Shown in pieces: positions 16,836 to 22,095 of a stretch of DNA of 22,095 nt. Numbering within the stretch: the first letter of the stretch is position 1; every line of letters starts with the position of its first letter. The notes beneath the pieces were generated by a model that was not told the DNA's origin, made no database searches, and was given only the letters and a program-made list of their open reading frames with translations. The position numbers were made by a program, and so were the translations under genes. Source of the DNA: JAIVGV01 sp035295985 (GTDB lineage Bacteria > Acidobacteriota > Blastocatellia > Pyrinomonadales > Pyrinomonadaceae); the NCBI GenBank assembly GCA_035295985.1, contig DATHBT010000326.1, positions 1 to 22,095 on the forward strand. The letters are read 5' to 3'.

Positions 16836-16843
<8 letters not shown>
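16520..16843 (+). CDS. Small single-pass membrane protein between kdsB and pyrG
   Basis: 107 residues, not assigned to a named family. It has one N-terminal TM segment (about residues 5-26, LGLGLIVALIVLALVGMARL). A cytoplasmic-looking region follows, with EMTPEEFEERARTGAYTRAGLFGLQQWLHPKAVKAVE and then DLKSGYYNKKR, which looks conserved in style because it is compact and not low-complexity. The tail is acidic and Gly-rich. Its final codons overlap the pyrG start by 8 bp (ATGCCTAA), indicating translational coupling. The ATG at 16520 directly follows the heptamer repeat. The function is unknown; the location suggests cotranscription with the CTP/Kdo genes. Confidence 0.8.
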
Positions 16844-18548
<1,705 letters not shown>

Positions 18549-18554
18549 ACGTCT

Positions 18555-18669
18555 GTCCGTTGTCAGTCGTCCGTTGTCAGTTGTATGCGCTTCATAGGCC
18601 CGCCGCCCGCGGTTCAAGGCTCAAGCCGCCCCGGCTCGGACAACGGACAACTGACAACGGACAACTGAC
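18555..18669. repeat. Heptamer inverted-repeat element after pyrG
   Basis: Left arm: GTCCGTT, GTCAGTC, GTCCGTT, GTCAGTT (18555-18582). Right arm: AACGGAC, AACTGAC, AACGGAC, AACTGAC (18642-18669). The arms pair over at least 21 bp with one mismatch, one heptamer out of register. The 59-nt spacer contains GCCGCCCGCGG, TCAAGGC and CAAGCCGC, also found in the spacer at 15475-15525. The left arm starts 7 nt past the pyrG stop. Confidence 0.85.
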
Positions 18670-18749
18670 GATTTTCACAGACCGCTGACCACTGCCCGCC
18701 TGCCCGCGTTTTACTATTCCCGCCCCAGGATTTACGATTTAGGGCAGCG

Positions 18750-20420
<1,671 letters not shown>

Positions 20421-20542
20421 CACGCTGACCGTGTCGCGGCGGCGTGCAACGTGCGCGCGGCGGCGGCCATCGAAGCACGCGAAAACCGCCCCCGCGCCCC
20501 GACGGCCCTTGTCCGAGTGCGAAGCGTCTCAACGAAAAACTT

Positions 20543-21268
20543 ATGAACAAGCTAAACTCGCGAAAGTCGATCCTCGCTTGCGCGCTGCTGCTGCTCGCCG
20601 CCGGGGCCGCCCGCGCGCAAGCGCCGGAGCCCACACAAACGCCTTCGCCGCAGGCGCAGACGACACCGTCGCCGTCGCCTGCGCAGACAACGCCTTCGCC
20701 GCAGTCGCCGCAACCCGCGGGTTCTTACGCCGCACTGGTGGAGCGCGCGAAGAAGGGCGATGCGGGCGTTGACTTCAGGGCGTTGCGCATGGCCTTCTAC
20801 GAGACGGACAACTACAACCCCATCGCGCCGATGATGACCTACCGGTCGCTGTGGGGCGCGATCCAGCAGCAGGACTGGGCCGGCGCGATCAAGCTGGCCG
20901 AGTCCGTGCTTGAGAAGAATTTCGTCGAGGTCAACGCGCACATGGTCGCTTACATCGCGCACAGGCAGTCGGGCAACGAGGAGCGCGCCGGGTTCCACCG
21001 CGCCATCGCCGAAGGGCTGCTCAACTCGATCAAGGCTTCGGGCGACGGCAAGACGACGGCGACGGCCTTCGAAGTGATCTCGACCAGCGAGGAGTACGGA
21101 CTCTTCCGCTCGATGAATTTGTCGCCCGTCCGTCAGTCGCTCCTCGAAGATAAGGGGAGCACGTTCGACGCCATCGAAACGGTCGATCCGCGGACGAACG
21201 CGCGGGCCACCTTCTACTTCAAGGTCGATAAGCCTCTCAGGTGGAACGACCGCAAGCGCAAGCAGTGA
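20543..21268 (+). CDS. DUF4919-family exported protein
   Basis: 241 residues from ATG 20543. The frame is open upstream, but this ATG starts a clean signal peptide (NKLNSRK, hydrophobic 9-21, cleavage after ARA). Residues 25-60 are a Thr/Pro/Gln/Ser-rich linker. Residues about 62-235 match my recollection of DUF4919: YAALVERAKKGDAGVDFRALRMAFYET, LAESVLEKNFVEVNAHMVAY, then SIKASGDGKTTATAFEVIS, TSEEYGLFRSMNLSP and the final ATFYFKVDKPL. The family function is unknown; the first half looks like a TPR-like helical repeat. No Shine-Dalgarno sequence is evident. It is followed, after a 97-bp gap with a GC-rich hairpin (21269-21288), by another exported protein. Confidence 0.88.
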   Translation: MNKLNSRKSILACALLLLAAGAARAQAPEPTQTPSPQAQTTPSPSPAQTTPSPQSPQPAGSYAALVERAKKGDAGVDFRALRMAFYETDNYNPIAPMMTYRSLWGAIQQQDWAGAIKLAESVLEKNFVEVNAHMVAYIAHRQSGNEERAGFHRAIAEGLLNSIKASGDGKTTATAFEVISTSEEYGLFRSMNLSPVRQSLLEDKGSTFDAIETVDPRTNARATFYFKVDKPLRWNDRKRKQ

Positions 21269-21365
21269 GCGCGGCGCGCCGGCCGCGCGCACCGCTCCGT
21301 CCGGCACTCTCTTCTCTCTCGCCGCTTCGCCTCGTCGCGCGGCCGCGTCGCTTCCGCTTTCCGGT

Positions 21366-22095
21366 ATGAAAAAGAACTTCTCTCTCTCGTTAATCTCCGC
21401 CGCGCTCGTCCTGCTCGCCTGCGCTCCGGCGCGCGCGCAGGACGGCCCCGTCTGGCAGGTGACACGCTTCGACGTGACGGCCAACGTGCCGGCCGCGACG
21501 ACGCGCTCGCTCGCGGCGCGCGCCGTCGTCAACGCGCGCAACGTCGGCCGCGGCCCCGGCCGCTCGTTCACCGTCCGCATCAACCCCGCGGCCGAGGTGC
21601 GTAGCGTCACGGTCGGCGGCGCGGCCGCGCAGTTCACCGCCCGCCCAGAGTCGCGGACGAAGCTGAACGCGGTCGCGACGACACTGCCCGCAACAGTGCC
21701 GCCGGGCGGCGAGGTCAGCGTCGCCTATGACTATGCCGTGCCCGTCGAGGCCAACACGGGCCTGGCGGCCATCTCGCCCGAAGGCTCGCAGTTCCTCCCG
21801 CTCTCGAACTGGTATCCGACGCCGAACTCGCCCGTCTCGCCGCGCGGCTCCGACACCGCGCCGCTCCGTCTGACGGTCAACGCGCCCGCCGGCGAGTCGG
21901 TCGTCTCGACGGGCGCGCTCGCGGGTTCGACGTTTGAGCAGGCGCTCAACGTGCAGCCCTTCTTCCTGACGGGCCGCTGGGAGACGGTCGAGGGCGCTGG
22001 CGACGCGCGCGGCGTGAGCGCGTACCTGATGCGCGGCGCGGGCGCGGAAGAACGCGCGCGCGCGGAGAATTTGATCGCGCTCGCCGCCGCCGCCC
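21366..22095 (+). CDS. Exported protein, M1-peptidase-like N-terminal domain (partial)
   Basis: The frame is open from ATG 21366 to the window edge (243 codons and one base), so the gene is cut at its 3' end. Residues 1-25 are a signal sequence; it could be cleaved after ARA or, less typically, lipidated at the Cys in LLACAP. The visible part is a beta-rich domain with WQVTRFDVTANVP, then FLPLSNWYPTPNSP, LRLTVNAPAGESVVSTG and FFLTGRWE. This pattern (polymer-like binding strands, then WYP and VPAGE.VVSTG) resembles the N-terminal domain of M1-type aminopeptidases. The zinc motif HEXXH would lie outside the window, so the peptidase identity is tentative. Confidence 0.8.
   Translation, partial: MKKNFSLSLISAALVLLACAPARAQDGPVWQVTRFDVTANVPAATTRSLAARAVVNARNVGRGPGRSFTVRINPAAEVRSVTVGGAAAQFTARPESRTKLNAVATTLPATVPPGGEVSVAYDYAVPVEANTGLAAISPEGSQFLPLSNWYPTPNSPVSPRGSDTAPLRLTVNAPAGESVVSTGALAGSTFEQALNVQPFFLTGRWETVEGAGDARGVSAYLMRGAGAEERARAENLIALAAAA

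Overview
The window is high-GC bacterial chromosome with 17 protein genes, the last cut by the right edge. I see no rRNA, tRNA, CRISPR array, transposase or phage gene. The gene content points to an Acidobacteriota member, probably class Blastocatellia: a secreted protein with a beta-propeller, a Calx-beta module and two DUF4214 modules next to a DUF4331 protein, a zinc-ribbon Ser/Thr kinase and a DUF4919 protein. That placement is inference from families, not a database result.

Layout. (1) 54-674 encodes a Ser/Gly/Lys-rich, histone-H1-like basic protein, followed by a terminator-like hairpin and two paired hairpins. (2) 875-6377, minus strand, is a tetrapyrrole cluster read as ccsA/hemX, hemA, hemC, hemD. 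The hemD frame continues without a stop into a sigma-54-type AAA+ activator with a Fis HTH. (3) 6508-9184 holds an HD-domain hydrolase, a small membrane protein, proline dehydrogenase and an NfeD-like membrane protein. (4) 9320-12775, minus strand, is a two-gene secreted-protein operon (DUF4331, then propeller/Calx-beta/DUF4214). (5) 13084-15248, minus strand, holds a cystathionine gamma-synthase-family enzyme followed by a PP2C phosphatase. (6) 15646-18548, plus strand, is kdsB, a small membrane protein and pyrG, whose products (CMP-Kdo synthetase and CTP synthase) share CTP. (7) 18750-22095 holds a membrane Ser/Thr kinase, a DUF4919 exported protein and the start of an exported protein resembling the N-terminal domain of M1-family peptidases.

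The most distinctive signal is between the genes. Several gaps (3965-4079, 7611-7636, 14031-14108, 15404-15598, 16446-16510, 18555-18669) contain tandem 7-bp words, usually as two inverted arms around a spacer. The words differ between sites (GTCMGTT, TTAGCYG, GTGATGA, AGAGGTC types), but the 7-bp period is the same. At 14103 and 16446 the repeats run into coding sequence and supply the last codons or the stop. Two elements (15.4 kb and 18.6 kb) also share a spacer core, so they look like one mobile or retro-copied family.

The second signal is the HemD-activator junction at 2013-2019, a run of seven C on the coding strand. One base more or fewer would end hemD just before, or overlapping, an ATG for the activator. 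The locus could therefore be a true fusion, a slippage-controlled switch, or two coupled genes joined by an assembly error.
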